A stretch of 48,473 bases of DNA from Meridianimarinicoccus zhengii (GTDB lineage Bacteria > Pseudomonadota > Alphaproteobacteria > Rhodobacterales > Rhodobacteraceae). Location of the stretch: positions 1-48,473 of the forward strand of contig NZ_QDFI01000030.1 in the NCBI RefSeq assembly GCF_003254465.1, in the 5' to 3' direction. Of the stretch, positions 17,387 to 27,005 are shown piece by piece; position 1 is the first letter of the stretch; every line of letters begins with the position of its first letter. A model generated the notes under the pieces. The model saw nothing but the letters and a program-made list of their open reading frames with translations. It was not told the DNA's origin and ran no database searches. Position numbers and translations under genes: made by a program.

Positions 17387-19575
17387 GCCTTTTCCTTGTC
17401 TTGTTCTTGTGGGGGCCGGACGCAGGGCAGCTTCGACAGGGCAACAGTCTGCGTCATGTCCTGGTATTCGTGGGCCTGCGGTTTCAGGTGCAGATCCGGA
17501 AAGCGCGCAAACAGTGCCGGTACCGCGGTGCGGAGCATCATGCGCGACAGCCCGGAGCCGACGCAATGATGCAGGCCGTGACCGAAAGCCAGATGCCCGG
17601 CGCCAATGCCCCGGTTGATCGACAAGAGCTGAAGGCGCGCGGTATCGCCCACACGCAGGTCGAGCCCACCCAAGCGAACCGGTTGTCGCACCATCCGGTA
17701 GATGTACTTGGGCGACCCGCACAGCGATATGAGCCGCTCCATGTGCTGCGCGATCCAGTCCGGATCGGCGGCTCCGATGCGATCCTCGGGCGGCCGGGTC
17801 AGAATCCAGTGCAGGACATTGCCGAGCGTATGCGAAAGATTGAAGCTCGCCCCGTAGAGGACAAGCACCAGGGCCTTCATGTCGTCGCGCGTGAAATCCT
17901 CCAGCCTTGTGGCCATGAGCGCCCCGAGAACGGATACCGGCGCGCCGTCCTGCGGGGCCGGCGGTATCCGCATCAGCGCCAGAAGCTCGGCGAACACCTC
18001 TTGCAGGCGAAGAAGCTCGCGCATCGGCAGCCAGGGTTCCAGCACGTCCTGAAGGATCGGCGCCAACTGGTCGAAGCGGTCGGGCGCGTCGGTGTTCACG
18101 CCCAGTATGGGCCCGGTGATGCCACGAAACAGCGGATCGGCGAAATCATGGATCAGGTCGGGCCGCGCCGCGGCGGCAAGGCCGTCAAGCGCCCGCTGCA
18201 CCTGCGTATCGACCAGGCCCTGCCAAACCGGCAGCCTGTTCCCGCCGAGGCAGCCGGCCACGACCTTGCGGACATCGGCATGGCGCTTGCCGCTCATGAA
18301 AAACATCGCGTTGCGGGCGATCAGGATGGCCGGCGACAGGTCCGTGCCGCTTCGCGCCGCGAGCGCGCGCAGATGCGGCTCCATGGCGGGGGGCATGAAC
18401 CTGTCGTTGTCGGATACGATGGCGCGCGCGGATGGAAGATCCTTCACCTCCGCCAGCCGGGCGCTCAGTCTCCGGGACTGGCCGGTGGTGTCGCATGGCA
18501 TCGTGACGGGAAACTGCACCATGGCGGTCGTCCGGAACCGCACCTTGTCCTTGTGCAGCGCCATGTTCGGAAAGCGCCGCGCAAGCGCGGGCACGGCAAG
18601 GGCCAGCAGCCGCCGCGACACCGCTTCGCCGGGGCATTTATGCGCGCCCGCGCCGAAGGACAGGCTGCGCGCCTTGCCCGCCGCGTCGGTCCGGTCGCGC
18701 AACCGCGAGTTGGTGGCGGGAACGTCGATCACCGTCGCTTGCCCCCGTGCGAAGGGACAGCCGCCGATGACCACATCCCGCGAAGCCATGCGCACCAGCG
18801 TCAGGGTCGACGGATAAAGGCTCAGGAATCGTTCGAGGTGCCGTGCCGCCCAACCCGGTGTCGCCGCGTCGTGCCAGTGCCGTGCATCCTCCATCAGCAG
18901 GCCGTGGAGCACGAAGCCAAGGGTCTGCGCGGCGGTCGATGCGGCGACGGTCAGCGCCATGGCCGTATAGCGCAACTCCACGCTCGCGGGCGCCCTGTCC
19001 CGATTGCGGTGGAGATAGCTCGACAAGCTCTCGGGTGTTGCGGGCGGGATGCCGTCTTCCGGGGGCAACCGGGCGTCGAGATACTGCACGGCGCTGTTCA
19101 GGTCCCGCAGGTCGCGCAGCGACAGCATCGGTTCGGTGATGCGCTGCACGGTCGCGATCATGCGATGCATCTGTCCCGATCCGTCGTCGCGCAGCCCCAC
19201 CATGGGGCAGATCACCGACAGGAAAAGCGGTGTCACGAAATCATCGATCAGGTCGGGCCGGGGCGCGGTTGCCAGCCGGTCGAGCGCGGCGTCGATAGCC
19301 GTCTCGAACCGCGGTTCCCAGCGCGCCATCGCGCGGTCGCTGAAGAACGGCGCGATGAGCCTGCGGGTTTCCAGATGCTCGCGCGCGGGCTGCGAAATCA
19401 GGGCATTCCGCGCAAGACGGCGAAGTGCGCCGAAGTCTTCGCCGCTTGCCGCTTCCAGTCGTGCCACGTAGTCCTGAAGCGGCGCGACCTCCATGGCCGG
19501 ACAACGCAGAAGCGCTTCGACCTGCGCGGGATCGCTTTCGAAGAGCGACCGGTCGTCCCAGATGTCATGCCTCAT
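17383..19575 (-). CDS. protein with two tandem cytochrome P450 domains
   Basis: A 730-residue protein made of two P450 domains (about 1-365 and 375-725). Each keeps the heme-ligand motif: FGAGAHKCPG with Cys314 and FGHGLHHCVG with Cys671. Each is compact and lacks much of the normal region between the K helix and heme loop. The K-helix ExxR is absent in both: the aligned places read RFLS (in HLERFLSLYPS) and RLIS (in HMERLISLCGS). In the I helix domain 1 keeps a Thr (AASTAAQTLG) but not the preceding acid; domain 2 has neither (GASFNLSHTLG). No reductase or ferredoxin is adjacent. Shared peculiarities suggest internal duplication. Probable role: oxidation of an ACP-bound acyl chain (inference). 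ATG at 19575 overlaps the FAAL end by 11 nt; an in-frame GTG at 19629 is less likely. Confidence 0.85.
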   Translation of the reverse strand: MRHDIWDDRSLFESDPAQVEALLRCPAMEVAPLQDYVARLEAASGEDFGALRRLARNALISQPAREHLETRRLIAPFFSDRAMARWEPRFETAIDAALDRLATAPRPDLIDDFVTPLFLSVICPMVGLRDDGSGQMHRMIATVQRITEPMLSLRDLRDLNSAVQYLDARLPPEDGIPPATPESLSSYLHRNRDRAPASVELRYTAMALTVAASTAAQTLGFVLHGLLMEDARHWHDAATPGWAARHLERFLSLYPSTLTLVRMASRDVVIGGCPFARGQATVIDVPATNSRLRDRTDAAGKARSLSFGAGAHKCPGEAVSRRLLALAVPALARRFPNMALHKDKVRFRTTAMVQFPVTMPCDTTGQSRRLSARLAEVKDLPSARAIVSDNDRFMPPAMEPHLRALAARSGTDLSPAILIARNAMFFMSGKRHADVRKVVAGCLGGNRLPVWQGLVDTQVQRALDGLAAAARPDLIHDFADPLFRGITGPILGVNTDAPDRFDQLAPILQDVLEPWLPMRELLRLQEVFAELLALMRIPPAPQDGAPVSVLGALMATRLEDFTRDDMKALVLVLYGASFNLSHTLGNVLHWILTRPPEDRIGAADPDWIAQHMERLISLCGSPKYIYRMVRQPVRLGGLDLRVGDTARLQLLSINRGIGAGHLAFGHGLHHCVGSGLSRMMLRTAVPALFARFPDLHLKPQAHEYQDMTQTVALSKLPCVRPPQEQDKEKA

Positions 19576-21265
19576 GGGGCTGCCTGGTCCGCGTCTGTTC
19601 CGCAACGTCCACGCCGACCTGTCCCGCACGATAGGCTTCGGCCATGGCTTGGCGGCGGACCTTGCCGCTGCTGGTCCGGAGCAGCCGTCCGCGTGGCAGA
19701 ATTCGAAGATCCTTCAGATGGATGCCCCATTCGCCCGCGATGACCTTCGCGATGCTGCTGCGCACCGTTTCCAGCGGACCCGCGGTCGTGGCGTACCCCG
19801 ACTTCAATTCGATCAGCAGAACCGCGCGTGCGCTTTCGGTCGCATCGGGCATGAAGGCCGCCGCAGCCAGGGGATTGAGCGCGTCATCCATGCTGGCGGC
19901 CAGCCATTCCAGTTCCGCAGCCGCGACCTTGCGCCCGTTCGCGATCAGCGTGTCCTTGATCCGCCCCGTCACATGCAGAAGCTCGCCGGTAATCACACCC
20001 AGATCGCCGGTGCGCAGCCATTCTCCCGCAACCGCGTCCGGCGTTTCCAGTGTCGCGTGAAAAGTCTGCCGAGTCTCCTCGGGGAGGTTCATGTAGCCAT
20101 CTCCCTTCGAAGGGCCGCGCAGCCAGATTTCGCCCTCCCGGCCTTCGGGGCATGGCATGCGGGACTGCGGGTCGACGATGCGCAGGCGTGGGGCCGTAAG
20201 CGTGTTCAACCGGCAGGGTTCCACCGGGGTGCCGCCGAGCGAGGCAGCCGGTCCGGGCGCACCTGCGGCGAACAAGGTCATCTCCGCCATGCCATAGCAG
20301 CCGAATACCCCCTCCGGCGGCAATCCATGGGCCGCGAACCGCGCGCGGAAGGCCGGCAGCAATCCCGCTGGTATGGGTTCGGCACCGCAGAAAGCGCGCG
20401 TCCAGCACGAAAGGTCCAGCCCCGCGCAGTCCCCGGGCGCGATCCGGCGCAGGCACTCGGCAAAGGCGAAGGCGGGTCCCCCGCTGAAATCGGCGCGGTG
20501 ATCGGAAATCGCGCGCAGCCAGTCAACCGGGCGGCGCACCATGTCGAGAGGGTTCATCTGCACCGACCTGCCGCCTGCCAGCAGCGGGTACAGGATGCCG
20601 CCCATCAGCCCCATGTCGTGATAGTGCGGCAGCCAGTTCACCATGCACGTTTCTGGCCCCATGCCCCAGCTTTCTTCCACCATGCGGCAGTTCGCAAGGA
20701 TGCTGGCACCGGAAATCCGCACGCCTTTCGGCAGGCGCGTGGAGCCGGAGGTATACTGGACCACGACCGGGTGCGGACCCTCTGCGCACGGTCCGATCCG
20801 TTGCGGACGCTGCTGCATGTGCGTGCCATACTCGGCGGCGTCGATGGCCACCACCGGGCAGGAGGGGCCATGCGTTGCGTTCCTCAAGCCCTCGCGGATC
20901 GACGGCAGCTGCGCCCCGGTGCACAGCACCGCATCGGCGCCGCAATCGGTGACGATATGGGCAAGCCTGCTGGCAACCGATCCAAGGCGCGGCAGCGCGG
21001 CCGGCACCATCGTGTGCCCGCCGAGAATTCCCGCCAGCAGGGCCGCGAGGAACCACTCGCCCGGCGGCAGCGCCAGCACGAGGCGTAGCGGACCGGCGCC
21101 GAACTGGCTATCCCAACGGACCCGGAGCGCATCGGCGCGCTGTTGCAGGTCGTGGCCGGTCAGCACCAGCGGCGGCGACGCGCGGCGCAGCACGGTGATC
21201 TGCGGCACGCCCCTGCGTTCGGCGAGCCGCATCTCGATCGCGCGCGCAAGAGGATCCGCGCTCAT
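19565..21265 (-). CDS. fatty-acyl-AMP ligase (FAAL)
   Basis: A 566-residue member of the ANL adenylating superfamily. Motifs: P-loop YTSGSTRLPKGV (171-182), the FAAL-characteristic WLPHYHDMGLMGG (211-223), YGMAE (324-328), WLRTGDLG (416-423), hinge GRIKDTLIANGRKV (434-447) and the C-terminal catalytic Lys535 in TSSGKVRR. WLPHYHDMGL is typical of FAALs, which make acyl-adenylates and load carrier proteins rather than CoA. The gene sits two positions before the ACP and overlaps the radical SAM stop by 4 nt, so it most likely charges that ACP with a free fatty acid. Chain length cannot be predicted by eye. Confidence 0.9.
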   Translation of the reverse strand: MSADPLARAIEMRLAERRGVPQITVLRRASPPLVLTGHDLQQRADALRVRWDSQFGAGPLRLVLALPPGEWFLAALLAGILGGHTMVPAALPRLGSVASRLAHIVTDCGADAVLCTGAQLPSIREGLRNATHGPSCPVVAIDAAEYGTHMQQRPQRIGPCAEGPHPVVVQYTSGSTRLPKGVRISGASILANCRMVEESWGMGPETCMVNWLPHYHDMGLMGGILYPLLAGGRSVQMNPLDMVRRPVDWLRAISDHRADFSGGPAFAFAECLRRIAPGDCAGLDLSCWTRAFCGAEPIPAGLLPAFRARFAAHGLPPEGVFGCYGMAEMTLFAAGAPGPAASLGGTPVEPCRLNTLTAPRLRIVDPQSRMPCPEGREGEIWLRGPSKGDGYMNLPEETRQTFHATLETPDAVAGEWLRTGDLGVITGELLHVTGRIKDTLIANGRKVAAAELEWLAASMDDALNPLAAAAFMPDATESARAVLLIELKSGYATTAGPLETVRSSIAKVIAGEWGIHLKDLRILPRGRLLRTSSGKVRRQAMAEAYRAGQVGVDVAEQTRTRQPHEA

Positions 21266-22791
21266 GATGCCACGGCGCTCATGCGGGGCAGGTCCGCCTT
21301 TCGGGGCTGCCGGGCATAGCTGTTGAGATACAAACCAAGCGCCTGCATCAGGTCCCCGCGCAGGGTCGGGCGCGTCGCCGCAAGATCGCGGACACAGTCG
21401 ATCACCCGCCTCGCGGCCGGGTCGCGTGCCATGACGGAAAACAGTTCCATGAACGGGTGCGACCGTGCCGCGGGGTCGCGCCGGTCCGGCTGTGTCAGGT
21501 GCTCTGGCATGTCACCCAGAAGCTGCGCATAGCGTTCGAACCGCCCGATTGCGTTGCCGGGGTCGAGAAGCGCATGCCGCAGCCATTCCGCGCCTTCGCC
21601 AAGTTGTTCGCGGCTCATCTGCGCCGGCTGGATGTTCGTCAGCGAACTGCCGCTCGTGACCGGAACCAGCGAGGGTTCCTCGACGATCCGCCCCGCAGCG
21701 CGCATCTGATCGTAAAGCGGCGTTGCGATCGGCGCGACGAGAACCGAAAGCCGATAGACGACGATCGGCAAGGCCATCGCAAAGTCGAACTGGCGCTCGA
21801 AACAGGACAGGTCGTCGCTGTCGAAGCCGATCATGAGACCCGCCTGCAACGAGACACCCGCGCGAACGACCTTTTCGCATTGCTCCACAAGGTCGATGCG
21901 CATGTTCTGCCGCTTGCGGCTCTCCTTCAGCGCCTCGATATTGCTCGTTTCCAGCCCGACGAAACCGAAGCGCAGCCCGGCGCGATTGCAGGCAGCCAGC
22001 AGTTCCGGGTGCCGCGCGACGTCGATCGACATCTGCGTCATGAAGCTGACCGGATCGCGGCCGTCCGCCCCGTTCCATGCTGCAAGTGCCTCAAGCAGGA
22101 CGAGTGTCCGCTGGCGATAGACGGTGAAGTTGTCGTCCGACAGGTTGATCTGGCGGTACCCGAGATCGTAGAGCGCCTGAACCTCGTGGATGACAAGTTC
22201 CGGCGGTTTGTGGCGCTGCACACGGCCGAGATACTGGATGACGTCGCAGAAATTGCAATCGAACGGGCAACCGCGGCTTGTCTGGACAACACCGGCAAGG
22301 GCCAGCTCGTTCGGATAGAGATCCCAACGCGGCATGCGCGCGTTGCCCAGATCCGCCTTTCCGCCCTGATAGCGCCGTTTCAACGTTCCGTCTGCGATAT
22401 CCGCCACGACATCGTCGGCGATCTGTTCGAATTCACCGAGAACCAGACAGTCCGCAACTCCCTCGAAGATGTCCGGTGCGAGCGACACATGCGCGCCGCC
22501 AAGGATCACGGTGCGGCCCATCGCGCGAAACCTGCGCGCGATGATGGCTGCCCCGGCTGCCTGCGCGATATTGACGCTGATCGCGATGACCTCGGCCGGG
22601 TCGTCGTAGTCGACCGGTTCGACGATCTCGTCGCACAGGCGCAATTCGAAGTCATCGGGAAAGAAAGCCGCGACCGTGGCGATACCGGCCGCGGCATTCA
22701 TGGCGTAAGGACGCGAAAATCCGACGGCGCAATCGTCGTTCAGGACATTTCGGCCAAAGTCTGGGGCAGGAGCTATGAGATAGACGCGCAT
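21262..22791 (-). CDS. B12-binding-type radical SAM protein (DUF4070-like)
   Basis: A 509-residue radical SAM enzyme. The N-terminal Rossmann-like domain (about 1-140) is of the cobalamin-binding type (VILGGAHVSLAP, DCLVLGEFE) but has no DxHxxG, as in many B12 radical SAM proteins that bind cobalamin base-off without a His ligand. The radical SAM core carries SRGCPFDCNFCD with Cys175, Cys179 and Cys182, then LSDDNFTV and FVGLETSN. The C-terminal region resembles DUF4070 proteins. Members methylate or rearrange unactivated carbons in lipids and natural products. First gene of the operon; ATG at 22791 gives the usual MRVYLIAPAP start. Its 4-nt overlap with the FAAL gene argues that it acts in the same pathway. 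Confidence 0.85.
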   Translation of the reverse strand: MRVYLIAPAPDFGRNVLNDDCAVGFSRPYAMNAAAGIATVAAFFPDDFELRLCDEIVEPVDYDDPAEVIAISVNIAQAAGAAIIARRFRAMGRTVILGGAHVSLAPDIFEGVADCLVLGEFEQIADDVVADIADGTLKRRYQGGKADLGNARMPRWDLYPNELALAGVVQTSRGCPFDCNFCDVIQYLGRVQRHKPPELVIHEVQALYDLGYRQINLSDDNFTVYRQRTLVLLEALAAWNGADGRDPVSFMTQMSIDVARHPELLAACNRAGLRFGFVGLETSNIEALKESRKRQNMRIDLVEQCEKVVRAGVSLQAGLMIGFDSDDLSCFERQFDFAMALPIVVYRLSVLVAPIATPLYDQMRAAGRIVEEPSLVPVTSGSSLTNIQPAQMSREQLGEGAEWLRHALLDPGNAIGRFERYAQLLGDMPEHLTQPDRRDPAARSHPFMELFSVMARDPAARRVIDCVRDLAATRPTLRGDLMQALGLYLNSYARQPRKADLPRMSAVAS

Positions 22792-23441
22792 GTTTCGTAA
22801 GCGGTGCGGCGCAGAGCCGCGTTCATGTTCCATGCAGGTCCGAACGACCTGCCCCTTGTTGGGAGACGGCCAGTTCGTGTCGTTGGCCTTTCCCGTTTTC
22901 GCGTTCGGACGCACGGCCACAGACCCGCTTACCGTGTATCATCAACTCTGCTGTGCGGACCATCGCCGACGTAGTCAATCCTTCACTCCGCGATTTGCAC
23001 AACTTTTGACAATATGGTCCCGGTTGAATCACGTTTCGCAAACCGACGTCCGAACGGGTGCTGGCAAGACCGCTGTCGACGAAAAAACGCGGTGTCCGTG
23101 TCTTGGCATTATACGAGGCGCCCGGGTTGCAGCCGGTTCGCCCGGACGTCGGACCGGTTACGCGTCTGATGTGCGGCCTGGCCGGAAATCTTGCCCATCG
23201 CGTTGAACAGGATTCAAGGCGGGGGGCAGCCGTCGGAAAATTGCCGCGCGCATTGCGCCATCGTGCCTCGGCGTCCCGTGCGTGGGGGCTTGGTGCTCGG
23301 ATTGGCCGGGATCGGATTCCCGTTACCAGCGCGGGTCACCGATCTTTTTGATCGGTATACAACGAGCACACTTTCTACGTTGAAAAAAGTAATATTATAT
23401 GCCTTTATTGACGAGGCTCAGGCCGATTCAGGGAGGAAACC
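22792..23441. other. divergent control region between lipid-tailoring operon and furanose transporter
   Basis: About 650 nt without a supported gene. It must contain the minus-strand promoter for the 9.8-kb operon and the plus-strand promoter for the transporter. An AT-richer patch at about 22975-23035 (GATTTGCACAACTTTTGACA, then ATATGG) is the best place for the former, though no consensus pair stands out. A second AT-rich patch at 23341-23410 precedes the binding-protein gene. Confidence 0.5.
23347..23366. promoter_or_regulatory. candidate GntR operator (GGTATAC core)
   Basis: TTGATCGGTATACAACGAGC contains a GTATAC palindrome with partly symmetric flanks, similar to the ATTGGTATACCAAT sites known for UxuR/ExuR and related FCD-GntR sugar-acid regulators. 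It lies about 80 nt before ytfQ, whose operon ends with an FCD-GntR gene, so autoregulation is a reasonable inference. An AT-rich TAATATTATA at 23390-23399 downstream could serve as a -10 region. Confidence 0.4.
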
Positions 23442-24386
23442 ATGAAGAAATACATGCTTGGCGCAGCTTTCGCTGCGCTTGCGACGGGTGCGACCGCGCA
23501 GACGATCGGCTTTTCGCAGATCGGCTCCGAGTCCGGCTGGCGCGCGGCGGAAACGACCGTGACCCGCCAGGAAGCCGAGGCGCGGGGCATCGACCTGCGA
23601 TTCTCGGATGCGCAGCAACGGCAGGAAAACCAGATCGCCGCGATCCGGTCCTTCGTCGCCCAGGGCGTCGATGCGATCCTGCTCGCGCCCGTCGTCGCGA
23701 CCGGCTGGGACAGTGTTCTGGAAGAAGCCAAGGAGGCCGATATCCCGGTTGTCCTGCTCGACCGCCGGGTCGACAGTTCCGACGATCTTTATCTGACTGC
23801 TGTCGGTTCCGACCTCGTTCACGAGGGCGCGGTGGCTGGTCAGTGGTTGGTGGACAACAAGCCCGAGGGCGAATGCCGCGTCGTGGAACTGCAGGGCACC
23901 ACGGGATCGTCGCCCGCCATCGACCGTGCGACCGGCTTCCGCAACGCGATCGAGGGCAATGACGAGATCGAGATCGTGCGCAGCCAGACCGGCGACTTCA
24001 CCCGCTCCGGCGGGAAGGAAGTCATGGAAAGCTTCCTGCAGGCCGAAGGCGGCGGCGGGAACATCTGCGCGCTCTACGCCCATAACGACGACATGGCGCT
24101 TGGCGCTATCCAGGCGATCAAGGAAGCCGGGATCGATCCGGGCGACGACATACTGATCGTGTCCATCGACGCGGTGCCGGACATCTTCCGCGCCATGGCC
24201 GACGGCGACGCCAATGCCACCGTTGAGCTGACGCCGAACATGGCCGGCCCGGCCTTCGACGCTCTGGACGCCTATTGGCAGGACGGCACCGTTCCGCCGA
24301 AATTCATTCAGACGGAATCGGCGCTCTATACTCAGGACGACGATCCGATGGCGCAGTACGAGAACCGCAAGGACCTCGGCTACTGA
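23442..24386 (+). CDS. ytfQ: YtfQ-like galactofuranose/sugar-binding periplasmic protein
   Basis: A 314-residue periplasmic binding protein of the LacI/RbsB type. A signal peptide (MKKYMLGAAFAALATGATAQ) is followed by mature TIGFSQIGSESGWRAAETTV, which closely matches E. coli YtfQ. Other shared stretches are SFVAQGVDAILLAPVVATGW, VVELQGTTGSSPAIDR, SQTGDFTRSGGKEVMESF, YAHNDDMALGAIQAIKEAG and VELTPNMAGPAFDAL. YtfQ binds furanose forms of galactose in E. coli; relatives bind other furanoses such as arabinofuranose or fructofuranose, so the precise sugar is open. A strong ribosome-binding site (GGGAGGAAAC) at 23431-23440 fixes the start. First gene of the operon. Confidence 0.9.
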   Translation: MKKYMLGAAFAALATGATAQTIGFSQIGSESGWRAAETTVTRQEAEARGIDLRFSDAQQRQENQIAAIRSFVAQGVDAILLAPVVATGWDSVLEEAKEADIPVVLLDRRVDSSDDLYLTAVGSDLVHEGAVAGQWLVDNKPEGECRVVELQGTTGSSPAIDRATGFRNAIEGNDEIEIVRSQTGDFTRSGGKEVMESFLQAEGGGGNICALYAHNDDMALGAIQAIKEAGIDPGDDILIVSIDAVPDIFRAMADGDANATVELTPNMAGPAFDALDAYWQDGTVPPKFIQTESALYTQDDDPMAQYENRKDLGY

Positions 24387-24411
24387 CGCAAACGCGGTTG
24401 AAGATCGGTCG

Positions 24412-24430
24412 GGGCCCGTTCGCGGGGCCC
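24412..24430 (+). terminator. stem-loop between ytfQ and ytfR
   Basis: GGGCCC / GGGCCC around a 7-nt loop (GTTCGCG) in the 97-nt gap after ytfQ. No T-run follows. Likely a partial terminator or 3' stabiliser that raises binding-protein expression over the membrane components. Confidence 0.4.
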
Positions 24431-24483
24431 TGGCGCGGCGGTCCTGCGGGCACGTCGCGCCGATCCGCGCGGGAGGGCGCAAG

Positions 24484-25982
<1,499 letters not shown>

Positions 25983-25986
<4 letters not shown>

Positions 25987-27005
25987 GCCCGGGCCTGCGC
26001 CGTCTTGCGCCGCAACTGCTGACGCTGGCCGCCGTGATCGCTCTGGTCTCGGTGTTCTTTCCCGGCTTTCTTGCCGTGGAGCTGTCGGACGGCCGGTTTG
26101 TCGGCAGCGCCGTGGACGTTCTGAAACGCGGCGCCCCCGTGGCGGTGCTGGCCGTCGGCATGACGCTTGTGATCGCCACGCGCGGCATCGACCTGAGCGT
26201 CGGGGCGGTGATGGCCATCTGCGGCGCAGCCTCAGCCTGGGCCATCTCCAACGATTACGGGCTTGCGGCGGCGCTGGCCGTGGGGCTTGGCGCCGGGCTT
26301 CTGTGCGGGCTTTGGAATGGCGTACTGGTCGCGCTTTTCGGCATACAACCCATCGTCGCCACGCTGATCCTGATGGTGGCGGGGCGGGGCATCGCGCAGA
26401 TGATCACCGAGGGGCGCATCCTGACCTTCAGCCATGACGGGCTTGCGTTCTTCGGCACGGGCGATGTGCTGGGCATCCCGACGCCGATCCTGATCTGGGT
26501 CGGCACCGGGCTCGCGTTCGGGCTGCTGGTACGCCGCACCGCGCTTGGGCTTCTGATCGAGGCGATCGGCATCAACCGGCCCGCAAGCGCGCTGGCGGGC
26601 GTGAACGCGCATGTCCTGCTGATCGCCGTCTATGTCGCCTCCGGACTGTGCGCGGCCATCGCGGGGATCATCGTCGCTGCCGATATCCGCGGCGCGGACG
26701 CGAACAATGCCGGGCTCTGGCTCGAGCTTGACGCGATCCTTGCGGTCGTGATCGGCGGCACATCGCTGCTGGGCGGGCGGTTTTCCATCGCCGCGTCGCT
26801 GCTTGGCGCCTTCATCATCCAGACCATCGACACCGGCATCCTGCTTGCCGGATTCCCGTCCGAATTCAATCTCGTGATCAAGGCCGGGCTGGTCGTCATT
26901 ATTCTCGTGCTGCAATCACCGCGGCTGAAACCGCAACTGTCGTTCCTGTTCCGGCGCGATCGCGGGGCGGATGCGGCCACCCGAGCCGAAGAGGCCGCAG
27001 AATGA
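25983..27005 (+). CDS. ytfT: YtfT-like sugar ABC transporter permease
   Basis: A 340-residue permease of the RbsC family with eight to ten membrane segments. Characteristic stretches: VAVLAVGMTLVIATRGIDLSVGAVMAI (about 58-84), NGVLVALFGIQPIVATLILM, and the cytoplasmic loop with IEAIGINRPASALAGVN near residue 200 for ATPase contact. It forms one half of the membrane pore with YjfF. Overlaps of 4 nt at both ends tie it to ytfR and yjfF, so the two permeases should be made at a fixed ratio. Length matches E. coli YtfT. Confidence 0.9.

Noticed and set aside
17383-19575. Two P450 genes fused by a sequencing error
   Set aside because: The linker between the halves is in frame and free of stops over the whole 730 residues, and both ends are linked to neighbours by short overlaps, so a real fusion is the simplest reading. 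Resequencing would settle it.
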